The notes beneath the pieces were generated by a model. The model searched no databases. It saw only the letters and a list, made by a program, of their open reading frames with translations, and was not told the DNA's origin. Shown piece after piece: positions 50,492 to 60,759 of a stretch of 64,000 nt of DNA (positions are counted from its first letter, which is position 1; the number at the start of each line of letters is the position of its first letter). The stretch is from Celeribacter sp. HF31 (lineage in GTDB: Bacteria; Pseudomonadota; Alphaproteobacteria; Rhodobacterales; Rhodobacteraceae): assembly GCF_011806455.1 (NCBI RefSeq), contig NZ_JAATOT010000003.1, positions 248,001 through 312,000 on the forward strand, read 5' to 3'. The translations under genes were made by a program, and so were the position numbers.

Positions 50492-52081
50492 ATGTCATTC
50501 GACCTCCTGATCACCTTGGCCATCCTGCTCGCCGGTAGTCTCGGCGTCGCCTTTCTTGTACTCTACAGCCTCGCCTGGCTGGCCAGTCGCAAGGAGGAGG
50601 AAAAAGCGATTGCGCTCGATACGCAGGACAATGACATCGTCTTTCTGTTCGACGACGAAAACCTCGTGAATGCCACATCTTCCGCGCATAGCGTCATAGC
50701 GGCCGCAGTTGATGTCGGGTCAGATTGGTCGCGGCTATTGTCCGTTCTGATCACCAAATTTCCGACGCTTCAACATGAGATCGCGGAACTGGCGGAACGC
50801 GGCAAAATCATTCTCGAGTCGCGCGATGGAAGCGCCGTGCTCCATTGCGAATGGCGCAACGGCTTGGCGCGCATCACCCTGTTCGATCACGAAACGGGAC
50901 ACAGTCATATCGATATGGATCGTCACTCCCTCATGGCAATGGAGCAGGAGTTGGAGACGCTGCGCGCGACCACGGAACACGTGCCGCTCCTCGTCTGGCG
51001 AGAGCTCGAAGACGGCACGATCAGCTGGGCCAACAGTGCCTATATCTCCCTGGCCGACAGTCTCTCTGACGCGGATGACGTGCCGAGCTGGCCCCCCGCA
51101 TCGCTTTTTGAAACGCATTTGTTGGCCAATGCTGGAGCAGATGAATCCCGCCGTCTCAGCCTGAAAGACAAGGTGGGCGATACCCATTGGTATGACATTT
51201 ACCGCTTCAAAGTCGGTGAGGATTATCTCTACACGGGCAGCAGTGCGGATCGCACTGTGAAGGCCGAAGAAACTCTGCGCGAATTCACGCAGACACTGAC
51301 CAAAACCTTCTCGCACTTGACCATCGGTTTGGCTGTCTTTGACCGCAACCGTCGGCTTGCGCTCTTCAATCCGGCCCTGACGGATTTGACCTCTTTGCCT
51401 GCGGAATTCCTGATCACGCGTCCGGCTTTGACGTCATTCCTGGATCGCCTGCGCGACAGCCAGATGATGCCGGAACCCAAGGATTACAAATCCTGGCGTC
51501 AGGAAATGGCCGCTTTGGAAAATGCTGCCGAAGATGGCACTTATGAAGAGGTTTGGACGCTTCCGGGCGGCATGACGTATCGGATTTCCGGACGCCCGCA
51601 TCCCGATGGGGCCATCGCCTTCCTGTTCGAGGACATTTCCGCAGAAATGTCTCTGACTCGCTGCTTCCGTTCCGAGATCGAAACCGGGCAGGCGGTTCTG
51701 GACAGTCTGCCGGAGGCAATTGCGGTGTTTTCCAGCGAAGGCATGCTGATCATGGCGAATTCCGCTTACGCGAGCCTCTGGCGTCTCGAGCAAATGGAAG
51801 GCATTCGTGAAACCAGCATCACGGATGCGACCCGTGTTTGGCATGCGAAATGTGCACCCACTCCGATGTGGGGAGATCTTCGGGATTTCGTCAGTCGCCC
51901 CGGCGAACGCGCCGAATGGATCAGCCAAACCCGCCTCTGGGATGGTCGTCGCCTGAATTGCCGCTTTGTGCCGCTGCCGTCCGGGCAAACCCTGATCGGT
52001 TTTTCCCCGGAAGAGCGGCCAAGCGCCTTGCGTCCGAACCTCCGCCCGCAAGCACGCGACACGCAGTTTATCGAGATGTAA
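50492..52081 (+). CDS. Membrane-anchored three-PAS protein without kinase domain (DivL-like)
   Basis: This 529-aa protein has one N-terminal membrane helix (about residues 4-30) and then three PAS-like units, near 150-260 (VWRELEDGTISWANSAYISL), 270-385 (TIGLAVFDRNRRLALFNPAL) and 405-515 (DSLPEAIAVFSSEGMLIMAN). No H-box and no HATPase motif follows; the protein ends soon after the third unit (DTQFIEM). It is therefore a sensor without its own catalysis. From memory, a kinase-less DivL homologue is encoded near the reg genes in Rhodobacter capsulatus. DivL regulates CckA in the CtrA pathway. Orthology here is an inference from architecture and position. Confidence 0.6.
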   Translation: MSFDLLITLAILLAGSLGVAFLVLYSLAWLASRKEEEKAIALDTQDNDIVFLFDDENLVNATSSAHSVIAAAVDVGSDWSRLLSVLITKFPTLQHEIAELAERGKIILESRDGSAVLHCEWRNGLARITLFDHETGHSHIDMDRHSLMAMEQELETLRATTEHVPLLVWRELEDGTISWANSAYISLADSLSDADDVPSWPPASLFETHLLANAGADESRRLSLKDKVGDTHWYDIYRFKVGEDYLYTGSSADRTVKAEETLREFTQTLTKTFSHLTIGLAVFDRNRRLALFNPALTDLTSLPAEFLITRPALTSFLDRLRDSQMMPEPKDYKSWRQEMAALENAAEDGTYEEVWTLPGGMTYRISGRPHPDGAIAFLFEDISAEMSLTRCFRSEIETGQAVLDSLPEAIAVFSSEGMLIMANSAYASLWRLEQMEGIRETSITDATRVWHAKCAPTPMWGDLRDFVSRPGERAEWISQTRLWDGRRLNCRFVPLPSGQTLIGFSPEERPSALRPNLRPQARDTQFIEM

Positions 52082-52119
52082 GCTTCTGCCTCTTGTGTCC
52101 CCTGCGAGGGGGCCTAAAG

Positions 52120-52138
52120 TCAGACACCACATGTCTGA
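52120..52138. repeat. Small hairpin in the gap before amgK
   Basis: TCAGACA, five bases and TGTCTGA form a perfect 7-bp stem in the 74-bp gap between the PAS gene and the amgK-like gene. No T-run follows. It may be a weak terminator or leader hairpin. A tsaE gene, which I would expect here from related genomes, is not present. Confidence 0.35.
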
Positions 52139-52155
52139 TACAAAGGCCGCACTCC

Positions 52156-53211
52156 GTGAACACCCCAAATGTCGCCCGCGATACCACAACAGATCGCGCT
52201 CACCTTCTCGACTCATTTGTGGCCAATAGCTCTTGGGCCGGATCGCAATCTGTGGCGCTGGCTGGGGACGCCTCTCGTCGTCGGTATCATCGATTGACGG
52301 ATGCTTCATCCGGTCGCACTGCCATCCTGATGGATGCGCCGCCTGAAGCTGGTGAAGATGTGCGGCCCTTCGTAAAGGTCGACACGTATTTGTCCGGTAT
52401 TGGCCTGTCCGCACCCGAAATTTATGCTGCTGACGAACAGTTGGGTTTTTTGATCCTCGAGGATTTCGGCACCGATGTGTACGATCAGGTCTGTGCGCAA
52501 CACCCTGAACGCGAGCCCGAGCTCTACGATGCAGCCGTAGATGCACTTGTCACCCTCTGTTCCGCCGAGCCAATGCAGGGTTTGGAGGACTATGTCCCCC
52601 GCATGGCTGATCTTGCACTGTCTTGTTATCGTTGGTACGCCGAGCCGATCCTAGGCCGCGATATGGCGGATGAGACCGTCGCGGCAAAGGCTGCTCTTCA
52701 GCCCTTGATCGACAGTCTCTGCCCCGAGCGCGTTACGATCCTCCGGGACTACCACGCCCAAAATCTTTTGTGGCTGCCCGAAAGAGAAGGGGCCGCACGT
52801 GTCGGCCAACTTGATTTTCAGGACGCCATGTTGGGTCCCCCTGCCTATGATTTGATTTCGCTAACCACAGATGCCCGACGCGATGTTTCCGAGCAAATTC
52901 GCAACCGCTGCATGGCGCGTTTTTGCGATCAATTGGGCTTGAATCGGGTCGATTTTACACGCCAAGCGGCGATTTGTTCCGTTCAGCGCAATCTGCGCAT
53001 TCTCATGGTTTTTGCGCGCATGTCGTTGCATTTTGGCCGTATCAGCTATCTTGATCTGATTCCGCGGGTTTGGGGTCATCTTCAACGTGATCTGGATCAC
53101 CCTGAACTCCAGGCCCTCGCAGCACTTCTGCGCGCACATCTTCCCGAACCCACTCCCTCTGCCCTACAAACGCTCAAGGAAAAATGCGGTACAATCCCAA
53201 ATCTGCAATGA
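52156..53211 (+). CDS. amgK: AmgK-like amino-sugar anomeric kinase
   Basis: This 351-aa APH-fold kinase starts at GTG 52156 (AAGG upstream). Motifs are VALAGDASRRRYHRL near residue 33, FLILEDFGTDVYDQ in the hinge, RDYHAQNLLWLPE as catalytic loop (DxHxxN) and LDFQDAMLGPPAYDL for the metal ligand. AmgK phosphorylates MurNAc and GlcNAc at the anomeric position in the cell-wall recycling route that bypasses de novo UDP-MurNAc synthesis. The next gene encodes the matching uridylyltransferase, which makes the assignment strong. Confidence 0.85.
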   Translation: MNTPNVARDTTTDRAHLLDSFVANSSWAGSQSVALAGDASRRRYHRLTDASSGRTAILMDAPPEAGEDVRPFVKVDTYLSGIGLSAPEIYAADEQLGFLILEDFGTDVYDQVCAQHPEREPELYDAAVDALVTLCSAEPMQGLEDYVPRMADLALSCYRWYAEPILGRDMADETVAAKAALQPLIDSLCPERVTILRDYHAQNLLWLPEREGAARVGQLDFQDAMLGPPAYDLISLTTDARRDVSEQIRNRCMARFCDQLGLNRVDFTRQAAICSVQRNLRILMVFARMSLHFGRISYLDLIPRVWGHLQRDLDHPELQALAALLRAHLPEPTPSALQTLKEKCGTIPNLQ

Positions 53212-53861
53212 TCTTCTGTGCCGGTCGCGGTACACGGATGAAGGTCCTGACGGAAAACCGTCCTAAACCCATGATCGAGGTGGCCGGCAGGCCTTTGGTC
53301 GATCATGCTCTTGAGCAACTGGGCGATATTTCAATCCGCGTGGCCAATCTTCATTACCTCCCTGATATCTTGGAAAAGCACCTGAGTTCAGCTGGATTAG
53401 AGACTGTTTTCGAAGACACATTGTTAGAAACCGGCGGCGGCCTCAAAAACGCGTTGCCTCACCTTGATGGCGATGCGGTTTATACCATGAACACGGATGC
53501 CGTTTGGAAAGGGCCTGTCGCGGCTGAAATTTTGTCCAAAGCCTGGGACCCGGAGAAAATGGATGCGCTCCTTTTGGTCGTTCCAAAAACCAGAGCGCAT
53601 GCGCATCTTGGCGCCGGTGATTTCGAGCTTGCGGCCGACGGTCAGATCCGCCGAGGACAAAGCTACATCTACACCGGCATGCAAATTCTAAAAACGGCCC
53701 CCGTCGTCGCCATTGAAGAAACGTTTTTCTCGCTCAATCGGGTTTGGGAAAACCTGTTTGAACAAGGTCGAATTTTTGGCGTCGAGTATAGTGGTCATTG
53801 GTGTGATGTTGGGCACCCTGACGGCATCGCAATTGCCGAATCCATGTTGAAGGACTGCTGA
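53184..53861 (+). CDS. murU: MurU-like nucleotidyltransferase
   Basis: This 225-aa protein has the sugar-1-phosphate nucleotidyltransferase signature MIFCAGRGTRMKVLTENRPKP, then MIEVAGRPLVDHALEQL, and metal-binding TMNTDAVW. It should convert MurNAc-1-phosphate to UDP-MurNAc after AmgK. The start at 53184 overlaps amgK by 28 bp and has AAGGA upstream. ATG 53208, overlapping the amgK stop, is a possible alternative. Its stop overlaps addB by one base (TGATG). Confidence 0.84.
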   Translation: MRYNPKSAMIFCAGRGTRMKVLTENRPKPMIEVAGRPLVDHALEQLGDISIRVANLHYLPDILEKHLSSAGLETVFEDTLLETGGGLKNALPHLDGDAVYTMNTDAVWKGPVAAEILSKAWDPEKMDALLLVVPKTRAHAHLGAGDFELAADGQIRRGQSYIYTGMQILKTAPVVAIEETFFSLNRVWENLFEQGRIFGVEYSGHWCDVGHPDGIAIAESMLKDC

Positions 53862-56842
53862 TGTTCACCGACGACGGAAGCCCCGCACTTTTCGGTGTCC
53901 CCTGCGGCGCGCACTATCCAACTGCGATCAAAAACGGACTTCTCTCCCGACTGAAAGATACGCCGCCCGACATGCTGGCTCGGACCGAAATTTTCGTCAA
54001 CACCTCGCGGATGAAAAAGGAAATCCAAGAGGCTTTCGAAGACGGATCGACCCGATTCCTGCCGAAATTACGTCTTTTGTCTCATCTCGGGATGGATCAT
54101 GAATTCATGGACCTCCCTGTCCCGATCAGTGGGTTGAGGCGTCGGCTTGAGTTGGCACAGCTTGTTTCGCATTTTCTGAAACAGGAACCGCAATTCGCCA
54201 CACGCTCCTCGGTGTTCGACTTGTCAGACAGCCTCGCGCTTTTGTTTTCCGAAATGCAGGACGAGGGGGTAAAGCCCGAGGACATTCAAAACCTGAAAGT
54301 TCCAGACGCCTCCGGCCACTGGCAGAAATCGCTTCAATTCCTCTCAATCCTATTCGGGCTTTTTGCGAATGACGACACTGCAGAATTGAGCGGCGAGGAT
54401 CGTCTGCGGCTTGTCATCGAGCATCTTGAAAAGACCTGGACCATAACGCCACCAGATCATCCTATTCTCATCGTCGGCTCCACCGGTTCACGCGGAATGA
54501 CGGCACGCTTCATGTCCTTGGTGGCCCAACTTCCGAATGGCGCAGTGATCCTTCCGGGCGTTGACTTTGATATGCCGTCCGAGGTTTGGAGTCAGATTTA
54601 CGGCGAAGACCGTTTAGCCGTCGAACACTCCCAAGAACGGATGGCTCGGATGGCGCATCGGTTGGGTTTGAGACCGGATCGCATCCAGAGGTGGGATCTT
54701 GACACGCAGGAAAATCAGAGCCGAAACCGACTTGTTTCGCTCGCTTTGCGTCCAGCGCCCATCACCGATCAGTGGATGAAGGAAGGTCCCACGTTTCAGG
54801 GTATCGAGGAGGCGACAGGGCGCCTTTCGCTGATCGAGGCCCCGGACATGCGGCTTGAATCCAATGCGATTGCGCTGGTCCTTCGCCGTGCAGTGCATGA
54901 TGGCAAAACCGCCGCACTCGTCACGCCGGATCGCGATCTGGCGCGGCGTGTCACCGCTCTTTTGGGGCGCTGGAACATTGTGCCAGATGACAGTGCGGGT
55001 ATTCCGCTCAACCAAACGCCTCCGGGTCGGCTTTTGCGCCATGTGGTGGGACTTGTCGGACGCGTTTTGTCCTCCGAGGATTTGTTGGTTCTATTGAAGC
55101 ACCCCCTGTGTGCGCGTGGTATTCAGGAAGGCGCGCGGGAGGATGATGCGCGTGGTTTTCACCTTCTTTGGACGCGTGAGCTCGAGGTTCATCTGCGCCA
55201 AAAGTCGGTCGCTTTTCCGAGCCGCGAAGACCTTTTGCATTGGGCGATCAAATCTGGCGAAGACAAGGACGACAAAGACGCCCGACTGGCTTGGGCCGGA
55301 TGGGTTGCCGATCAAAGCGAATACTTTCATGAGGCCCCGAACGGCTCGCTCGGTGTGCACTTGGATCGTCTTGTTGCGCTGAGTTCGAGACTGGTTATGG
55401 GGCCGAGATCGTCCGATGATCGCGAACTTTGGGCACAGCACGCAGGGCGTGAGGCGAAGCGCGTTGTCGAGGGGCTCTATCGCGAAGCAGACCACGCGGG
55501 CGCGATGACAAGCATGGAGTTTGGGGATCTCTTCCGGGCTATTCTTGGGCGCGAAACTGTACGCGATCCGTCTCCCAAACATCCGAAAGTGATGATCTGG
55601 GGGACGCTTGAAGCGCGCGCACTTGGTGCGGATTTGGTTATTCTGGGCGGTCTGAATGAAAGCATTTGGCCGCAAAGCGTTGGGCAGGACCCCTGGTTCA
55701 GCCGCGATATGAGACGCCAAGCCGGACTTTTGTCGCCGGAACAAAGCATTGGCCTCTCCGCCCATGACTTTCAGCAAGCCATTGCCGCGCCCGAGGTCAT
55801 TCTGACGCGCGCCAAACGCGATGCAGAGGCTGAAACCGTCGCCTCACGCTGGCTTATTCGTCTGACCAACCTCATGGCCGGCATGTCTGATGCGGGCCGA
55901 GAGGCTTTGAAAGAGATGCGAGATCGCGGCTCGGATTGGATTGCACTGGCGGAACTTTTGGACAAGCCGGAGTTTACGCTACCCTCCGCCAAACGCCCAA
56001 GTCCGCGCCCGCCTGTTGCGGCACGCCCAAGGCAACTTTCAGTCACACGGATCGAGACTCTCATTCGTGACCCTTACGACATCTACGCCAGCCGTATCTT
56101 GCGATTGAACAAACTCGATCCGCTGAGCCGAGAGCCCGATGTGCGCGAAAGAGGCACGGCGCTTCACGCGATCATGGAGAGCTATCTGTCGCAAATCGGT
56201 GAGGAAAGTCATGAGGAAGCACTGGCCCGTTTCCTGACGGTGGCCGAAGAGGTTTTGGAACGCGAGGTGTCCTGGCCCTCCGCACGCAGAGTCTGGTTCG
56301 GTCGTGTGCGGCGCATTGCCGATGGTCTTGTCGCGCGAGAACGCGAACGTCTGGCCAAGGGCACGCCTGTCGGGATCGAGGCGAAAGGCGCCATGCATTT
56401 GCCCGAGGTCGACTTTTCACTGACATGTAAGGCCGATCGGATTGACCGCAAAGAGGACGACAGTTTTGTCATCTACGACTACAAATCCGGGTCTCCGCCA
56501 ACCGAAAAACAGACGAAAATCTTCAATATTCAGCTTCATCTCGAAGCGGCGATGATGGAAGAGGGCAAATTCGAGAATGTCCCAATGGGGCGCGTGTCCG
56601 AGGTGGCCTATCTCGGATTGAACAACACGCTTTCGGAGACTGTCCTGCCACTTGAGCCCGCCGACATTGATGAGATCAAAGAAAAGCTGGTGCAGTTGAT
56701 CCGTTCTTACGATAATCGCGAGCTTGGCTATTCCGCACGGCGGATGATGAAAACCGTGCGATTTGAAACAGATTTCGAGCATCTGTCCCGCTACGGGGAG
56801 TGGTCCGACGCCGACACGCCTGTGCCGGAGGATTTGGAATGA
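53861..56842 (+). CDS. addB: Double-strand break repair nuclease subunit AddB
   Basis: This 993-aa protein is the alphaproteobacterial AddB. It has an N-terminal inactivated-helicase region (LIVGSTGSRGMTARFMSLVA), SVTRIETLIRDPYDIYASRI near residue 725 at the start of the nuclease part, and the C-terminal PD-(D/E)xK core in SFVIYDYKSGSPPTEKQ. AddAB processes broken ends, recognises Chi-like sites and loads RecA. Its stop overlaps addA by 4 bp. Confidence 0.93.
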   Translation: MFTDDGSPALFGVPCGAHYPTAIKNGLLSRLKDTPPDMLARTEIFVNTSRMKKEIQEAFEDGSTRFLPKLRLLSHLGMDHEFMDLPVPISGLRRRLELAQLVSHFLKQEPQFATRSSVFDLSDSLALLFSEMQDEGVKPEDIQNLKVPDASGHWQKSLQFLSILFGLFANDDTAELSGEDRLRLVIEHLEKTWTITPPDHPILIVGSTGSRGMTARFMSLVAQLPNGAVILPGVDFDMPSEVWSQIYGEDRLAVEHSQERMARMAHRLGLRPDRIQRWDLDTQENQSRNRLVSLALRPAPITDQWMKEGPTFQGIEEATGRLSLIEAPDMRLESNAIALVLRRAVHDGKTAALVTPDRDLARRVTALLGRWNIVPDDSAGIPLNQTPPGRLLRHVVGLVGRVLSSEDLLVLLKHPLCARGIQEGAREDDARGFHLLWTRELEVHLRQKSVAFPSREDLLHWAIKSGEDKDDKDARLAWAGWVADQSEYFHEAPNGSLGVHLDRLVALSSRLVMGPRSSDDRELWAQHAGREAKRVVEGLYREADHAGAMTSMEFGDLFRAILGRETVRDPSPKHPKVMIWGTLEARALGADLVILGGLNESIWPQSVGQDPWFSRDMRRQAGLLSPEQSIGLSAHDFQQAIAAPEVILTRAKRDAEAETVASRWLIRLTNLMAGMSDAGREALKEMRDRGSDWIALAELLDKPEFTLPSAKRPSPRPPVAARPRQLSVTRIETLIRDPYDIYASRILRLNKLDPLSREPDVRERGTALHAIMESYLSQIGEESHEEALARFLTVAEEVLEREVSWPSARRVWFGRVRRIADGLVARERERLAKGTPVGIEAKGAMHLPEVDFSLTCKADRIDRKEDDSFVIYDYKSGSPPTEKQTKIFNIQLHLEAAMMEEGKFENVPMGRVSEVAYLGLNNTLSETVLPLEPADIDEIKEKLVQLIRSYDNRELGYSARRMMKTVRFETDFEHLSRYGEWSDADTPVPEDLE

Positions 56843-59800
56843 CTGAGATGAACGAAGCCACCCGTCGCCAACTCATGGCGGCGCGCCCCGATATGTCGAC
56901 CTGGGTGTCGGCCAATGCGGGGTCAGGCAAGACCAAGGTTTTGACGGATCGCGTGGCGCGGCTTTTGCTCGACGGCACACCACCGCAGCACATCCTGTGT
57001 TTGACCTACACCAAGGCGGCCGCGGCAGAGATGCAGAACCGGCTGTTCAAACGGCTGGGTGATTGGGCAATGTTGCCAGATGCGGTGCTGATCAAGGAGC
57101 TGACCGCTCTTGCCCCCGAAAAACAGCTCGACTCCGAGATTTTGCGGCATGCCCGCACGTTGTTTGCCCGTGCGATTGAGACGCCGGGCGGGCTGAAGAT
57201 TCAGACGATTCACTCGTTTTGTAGTGCGCTCTTGCGTCGCTTTCCGCTCGAGGCCGGGGTCTCTCCGCAATTCAAGGAAATGGACGACCGTCAGTCCAGG
57301 CGAATGGTGTCAGAGATTGTCGAAGACATCGCACTCGGGTCGGCTCGCCATGTGATCGATGATGTCGCGCTTTACGTCAGTGACCTTGATCTGACGGATT
57401 TGGCGCTCAGCGTGGTCGCCAAACGCGATCAGTTTTTACACTCCCCCGAGCAGGCTGACATTTGGCGCTGGTTTTCACTGCCCGAAGGCTATGACGAAGC
57501 ACGGCTCTTGGGAGATGTCTTTATCGGCGGCGAGAAAGAGATGTTTCTTGACTGCGCCGCCCTCATGGAAAGTTCGAGTGCGGCAGATCAAAAGAGCGCC
57601 GTTTTTTTTCGGAATTGGGCTGGATTAGAGCCTGATTTGAACTTGGTCGAAAGCCTGTGTGACAAGCTTTTGGCCGGGGAAAAAGCCAAGACAAACCCGC
57701 TCGGTTCGAAATTCTACGCCCAGCACTCAAGCCTGCCGACACGAAAACTGATCGACGCGCATCCGGGCGCCTTTGATCGACTCGAAGCTTTCATGAAGCG
57801 CGTGGAAGCCGTGCGTCCGCATCTCTTTGGCCTGAGAGATGCGCGCAAAACGCATGCGCTTCATCGCTTTGCTCAGGAAATCCTGCCGCCATATATGGAG
57901 CGCAAAGCACAGCTGGGTCTTTTGGATTTCGACGACATGATCCGCCGTGCGCGGGACCTTTTGTCGATCTCGAACGTGTCGCAATGGGTGCTGTACCGCC
58001 TCGATGGTGGGATCGATCACATCCTTGTCGACGAGGCACAAGACACCAGCCCCGATCAATGGCGCGTTGTGCAACTTTTGGCGGGGGAGTTCACGGCAGG
58101 CGAGGGCGCACGTGCAGATGTCACACGGACGATCTTTGTCGTGGGCGATCACAAACAGTCGATCTATTCCTTCCAAGGCGCGGCACCAGACGCCTTTGAC
58201 GAGATGAAAGCGCATTTTGGCGAGCGTTTGAACGCCGTCGGTCAGCCGCTTCAGGACCTCTCGCTGCAATATTCCTTCCGCTCTTCGCCTGCCATTTTGA
58301 CGGCGACCGACAAGGTCTTTGCGGCGATCAATGGCGAGGGCGTCGGAGGTATCCCGGAGCATATCGCGTTCTTTGACGACATTCCCGGTCGCGTTGACGT
58401 TTGGTCGCTTGAGGAACCCGAAGACCTGTCGAAAGAAGACAAGGAAGAGCGCGAGAAAGAGGAAAGTCGTTGGGAAGACCCGATTGACGTGATCCACCCG
58501 GAGGAGCCAAACCCGCGACTGGCCAAAAGGATCGCAAATTTTGTGGCCGATCAGCTCACGCATGGCTCTATTCCTGAGAAAAACGGGGTAGGGCGGCGGA
58601 TCGAGCCCGGTGATATTTTGATCCTTGTTCAAAGGCGCTCCCCTTTGTTCCGCCTGATCCTCAAGGAGCTTAAATCCCACCCGGCTGCGATCCCCGTTGC
58701 CGGGGCGGATCGCATGACGTTGGGTGAGGAAATGGCGGTCAAAGACCTGCGGTCTCTGCTCGCATTCTTGTCCTTGCAGGACGACGATCTGGCGCTCGCC
58801 GAAACGCTGAAATCTCCGCTGTTCAACTGGTCGGAACGAGACCTCTATCAACTCGCCCACGGTCGAACGACAATTACACTTTGGCGATCCCTTTATGAGC
58901 GTCGCAAGGAGTGGCCGGAGACCTACGCAGTTCTCGAAGACCTGCGGCAAACCTCTGATTTCTTGCGGCCTTACGACCTGATCGAACGCGTTCTGATCCG
59001 TCATGCGGGACGTCGTAAATTCATCGCGCGCCTTGGCAAAGAGGCCGAAGACGGGCTTGACGCGCTTTTGCATCAGGCGCGCAATTACGAGACCTCTGAG
59101 ACGCCCAGCCTGACCGGATTCATCGCCTGGCTCGAGTCTCAAACCATCCAACTCAAACGCGTGCTCGATGAGAACTCGAACCTCGTGCGCGTGATGACAG
59201 CGCACGGATCGAAAGGCTTGGAAGCCCCCATCGTGATCCTGCCTGACACGTTGAAAACGCTACGTGAAACGCGGGATGAATTCATCACGCCGCGAGAGGG
59301 TCAGATCGTTTGGAAAGGCGCATCAGGTCAAAGGTCCGATCTGACAAAAGAGACCCTAAACCAGCTCAAAATGCGTGATCTGGAGGAAGATAGGCGTCTT
59401 TTGTATGTGGCCATGACTCGCGCCGAGAAATGGCTGATTGTCTGTGGGGCCGGTAAGGATACGCCGGGAACGTGGTACGATCTGGTGAAAAACGGGGTGA
59501 ATGAGCTGGAGACAGAAAGCCTTGAACTCGCTGGGTTCATGGGGACACGTTATGCCATTGGCGACTGGCCAGAGGCCTCAGAGACACAAAATTCTGCGCA
59601 AAAGAAAGAGAGTTCTCTGCCGGATTGGGCTCGAATTTCGGCCGAAGCGCCCTCTGAGAAAACACAGCGCATCTCGCCTTCGGACCTCGGCGGCGCCAAG
59701 GCGCTTGCGGGGGAAGACGCCAGTCTCGACAAGGAGGCGGCGATGCGACGCGGGAGCCAGCTTCACAAGTTGATCGAAGTCTTGCCGGAAGTCAGCGAAG

Positions 59801-60258
59801 ATCGTCACGAAGAGGTGGCGCGCTTTGTGCTCTCCACGGGCGAGGAGGCCGTACTTGAGAGCGAAATTCCAGATCTGATGCACGAGGCGCTTGGCGTTCT
59901 CAATCAAACCTATGACTGGGATGTCTTTGGCCCGAAGTCTCTGTCTGAGGTGCCTTATACAGCCACGCTCACCACACCTCTCGGCGCCCAGATCATTCAG
60001 GGCATCATCGATCGCCTGATTATCACAGCCGAAAAGGTGCAGATTGTGGATTACAAATCCAACACCGTGATCCCGGAGCGCGTCGAAGATATTCCCGAGG
60101 GCCTTTTGCGCCAACTCGGCGCCTATGCGCAGGCCTGTCAGGAGATTTACCCGGAACGAGAAATCGAAGTGGCGTTTCTTTGGACAAAAACTGCCACGCT
60201 TTGCCCGGTTCCTCTCGATATCGTGATGAGGGCACTGGGTCGCACCGCCACATCTTGA
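56839..60258 (+). CDS. addA: Double-strand break repair helicase-nuclease AddA
   Basis: This 1139-aa UvrD-family helicase/nuclease starts at ATG 56839, overlapping the addB stop. Walker A is [20 protein letters not shown]. Other helicase motifs are [65 protein letters not shown] and [16 protein letters not shown]. The C-terminal nuclease motif is [13 protein letters not shown]. It pairs with AddB. The length and the SKGLEAP helicase motif VI region are typical for alphaproteobacteria. Confidence 0.96.
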   Translation: MTEMNEATRRQLMAARPDMSTWVSANAGSGKTKVLTDRVARLLLDGTPPQHILCLTYTKAAAAEMQNRLFKRLGDWAMLPDAVLIKELTALAPEKQLDSEILRHARTLFARAIETPGGLKIQTIHSFCSALLRRFPLEAGVSPQFKEMDDRQSRRMVSEIVEDIALGSARHVIDDVALYVSDLDLTDLALSVVAKRDQFLHSPEQADIWRWFSLPEGYDEARLLGDVFIGGEKEMFLDCAALMESSSAADQKSAVFFRNWAGLEPDLNLVESLCDKLLAGEKAKTNPLGSKFYAQHSSLPTRKLIDAHPGAFDRLEAFMKRVEAVRPHLFGLRDARKTHALHRFAQEILPPYMERKAQLGLLDFDDMIRRARDLLSISNVSQWVLYRLDGGIDHILVDEAQDTSPDQWRVVQLLAGEFTAGEGARADVTRTIFVVGDHKQSIYSFQGAAPDAFDEMKAHFGERLNAVGQPLQDLSLQYSFRSSPAILTATDKVFAAINGEGVGGIPEHIAFFDDIPGRVDVWSLEEPEDLSKEDKEEREKEESRWEDPIDVIHPEEPNPRLAKRIANFVADQLTHGSIPEKNGVGRRIEPGDILILVQRRSPLFRLILKELKSHPAAIPVAGADRMTLGEEMAVKDLRSLLAFLSLQDDDLALAETLKSPLFNWSERDLYQLAHGRTTITLWRSLYERRKEWPETYAVLEDLRQTSDFLRPYDLIERVLIRHAGRRKFIARLGKEAEDGLDALLHQARNYETSETPSLTGFIAWLESQTIQLKRVLDENSNLVRVMTAHGSKGLEAPIVILPDTLKTLRETRDEFITPREGQIVWKGASGQRSDLTKETLNQLKMRDLEEDRRLLYVAMTRAEKWLIVCGAGKDTPGTWYDLVKNGVNELETESLELAGFMGTRYAIGDWPEASETQNSAQKKESSLPDWARISAEAPSEKTQRISPSDLGGAKALAGEDASLDKEAAMRRGSQLHKLIEVLPEVSEDRHEEVARFVLSTGEEAVLESEIPDLMHEALGVLNQTYDWDVFGPKSLSEVPYTATLTTPLGAQIIQGIIDRLIITAEKVQIVDYKSNTVIPERVEDIPEGLLRQLGAYAQACQEIYPEREIEVAFLWTKTATLCPVPLDIVMRALGRTATS

Positions 60259-60314
60259 CCCGTCAGGGGCAGAGGCATAGGTTTTTGGCCAAGTACATAT
60301 TCAGGAGAAGCCAC

Positions 60315-60635
60315 ATGGCAACCGTAAAAGTCAGCGATGACACGTTCAGCACCGAAGTTCTCGAATCCGACATCCCCGTGGTTGTCGATTTCTGGGCGGA
60401 ATGGTGCGGCCCGTGTAAACAAATCGGCCCGTCCCTCGAAGAACTGTCCGAGGAACTCGACGGCAAAGTCAAAATCGTCAAAGTGAACGTCGACGAAAAC
60501 CCGAACGCACCGGCACAATTCGGTGTCCGCTCGATCCCGGCGCTGTTCATGTTCAAAGGCGGCGAAGTGGCCTCCGCGAAAATCGGCGCGGCACCCAAAG
60601 CCGCTCTGGCCAACTGGATCAACGAAGAAGCCTGA
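60315..60635 (+). CDS. trxA: Thioredoxin TrxA
   Basis: This 106-aa protein starts at ATG 60315 (AGGAGA upstream) and has the thioredoxin active site WCGPC in [18 protein letters not shown], with the cis-proline segment [14 protein letters not shown]. It is the general cytosolic disulfide reductant. It lies 56 bp after addA and is followed by a strong terminator, consistent with an addB-addA-trxA order and possibly an own promoter. Confidence 0.98.
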   Translation: MATVKVSDDTFSTEVLESDIPVVVDFWAEWCGPCKQIGPSLEELSEELDGKVKIVKVNVDENPNAPAQFGVRSIPALFMFKGGEVASAKIGAAPKAALANWINEEA

Positions 60636-60659
60636 TCCGGCCTCACAAAATAGGAATTC

Positions 60660-60684
60660 GGGCGCCCAATGTGGCGCCCTTTTT
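60660..60684 (+). terminator. Intrinsic terminator of trxA
   Basis: GGGCGCC, a six-base loop and GGCGCCC form a perfect 7-bp GC stem followed directly by five Ts, 24 bases after the trxA stop codon. Confidence 0.9.
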
Positions 60685-60759
60685 CATGCGCGCAGGGGTC
60701 CTAAGGTTGCACCCGACCCATTGCGCCCTCATATAGATTGCCAAGCGAAAGGACCTCTT

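Noticed and set aside
57727-59205. 492-codon minus-strand frame opposite addA
   Set aside because: It has no motif or ribosome binding site, and the plus strand carries all UvrD-family motifs through the same bases.
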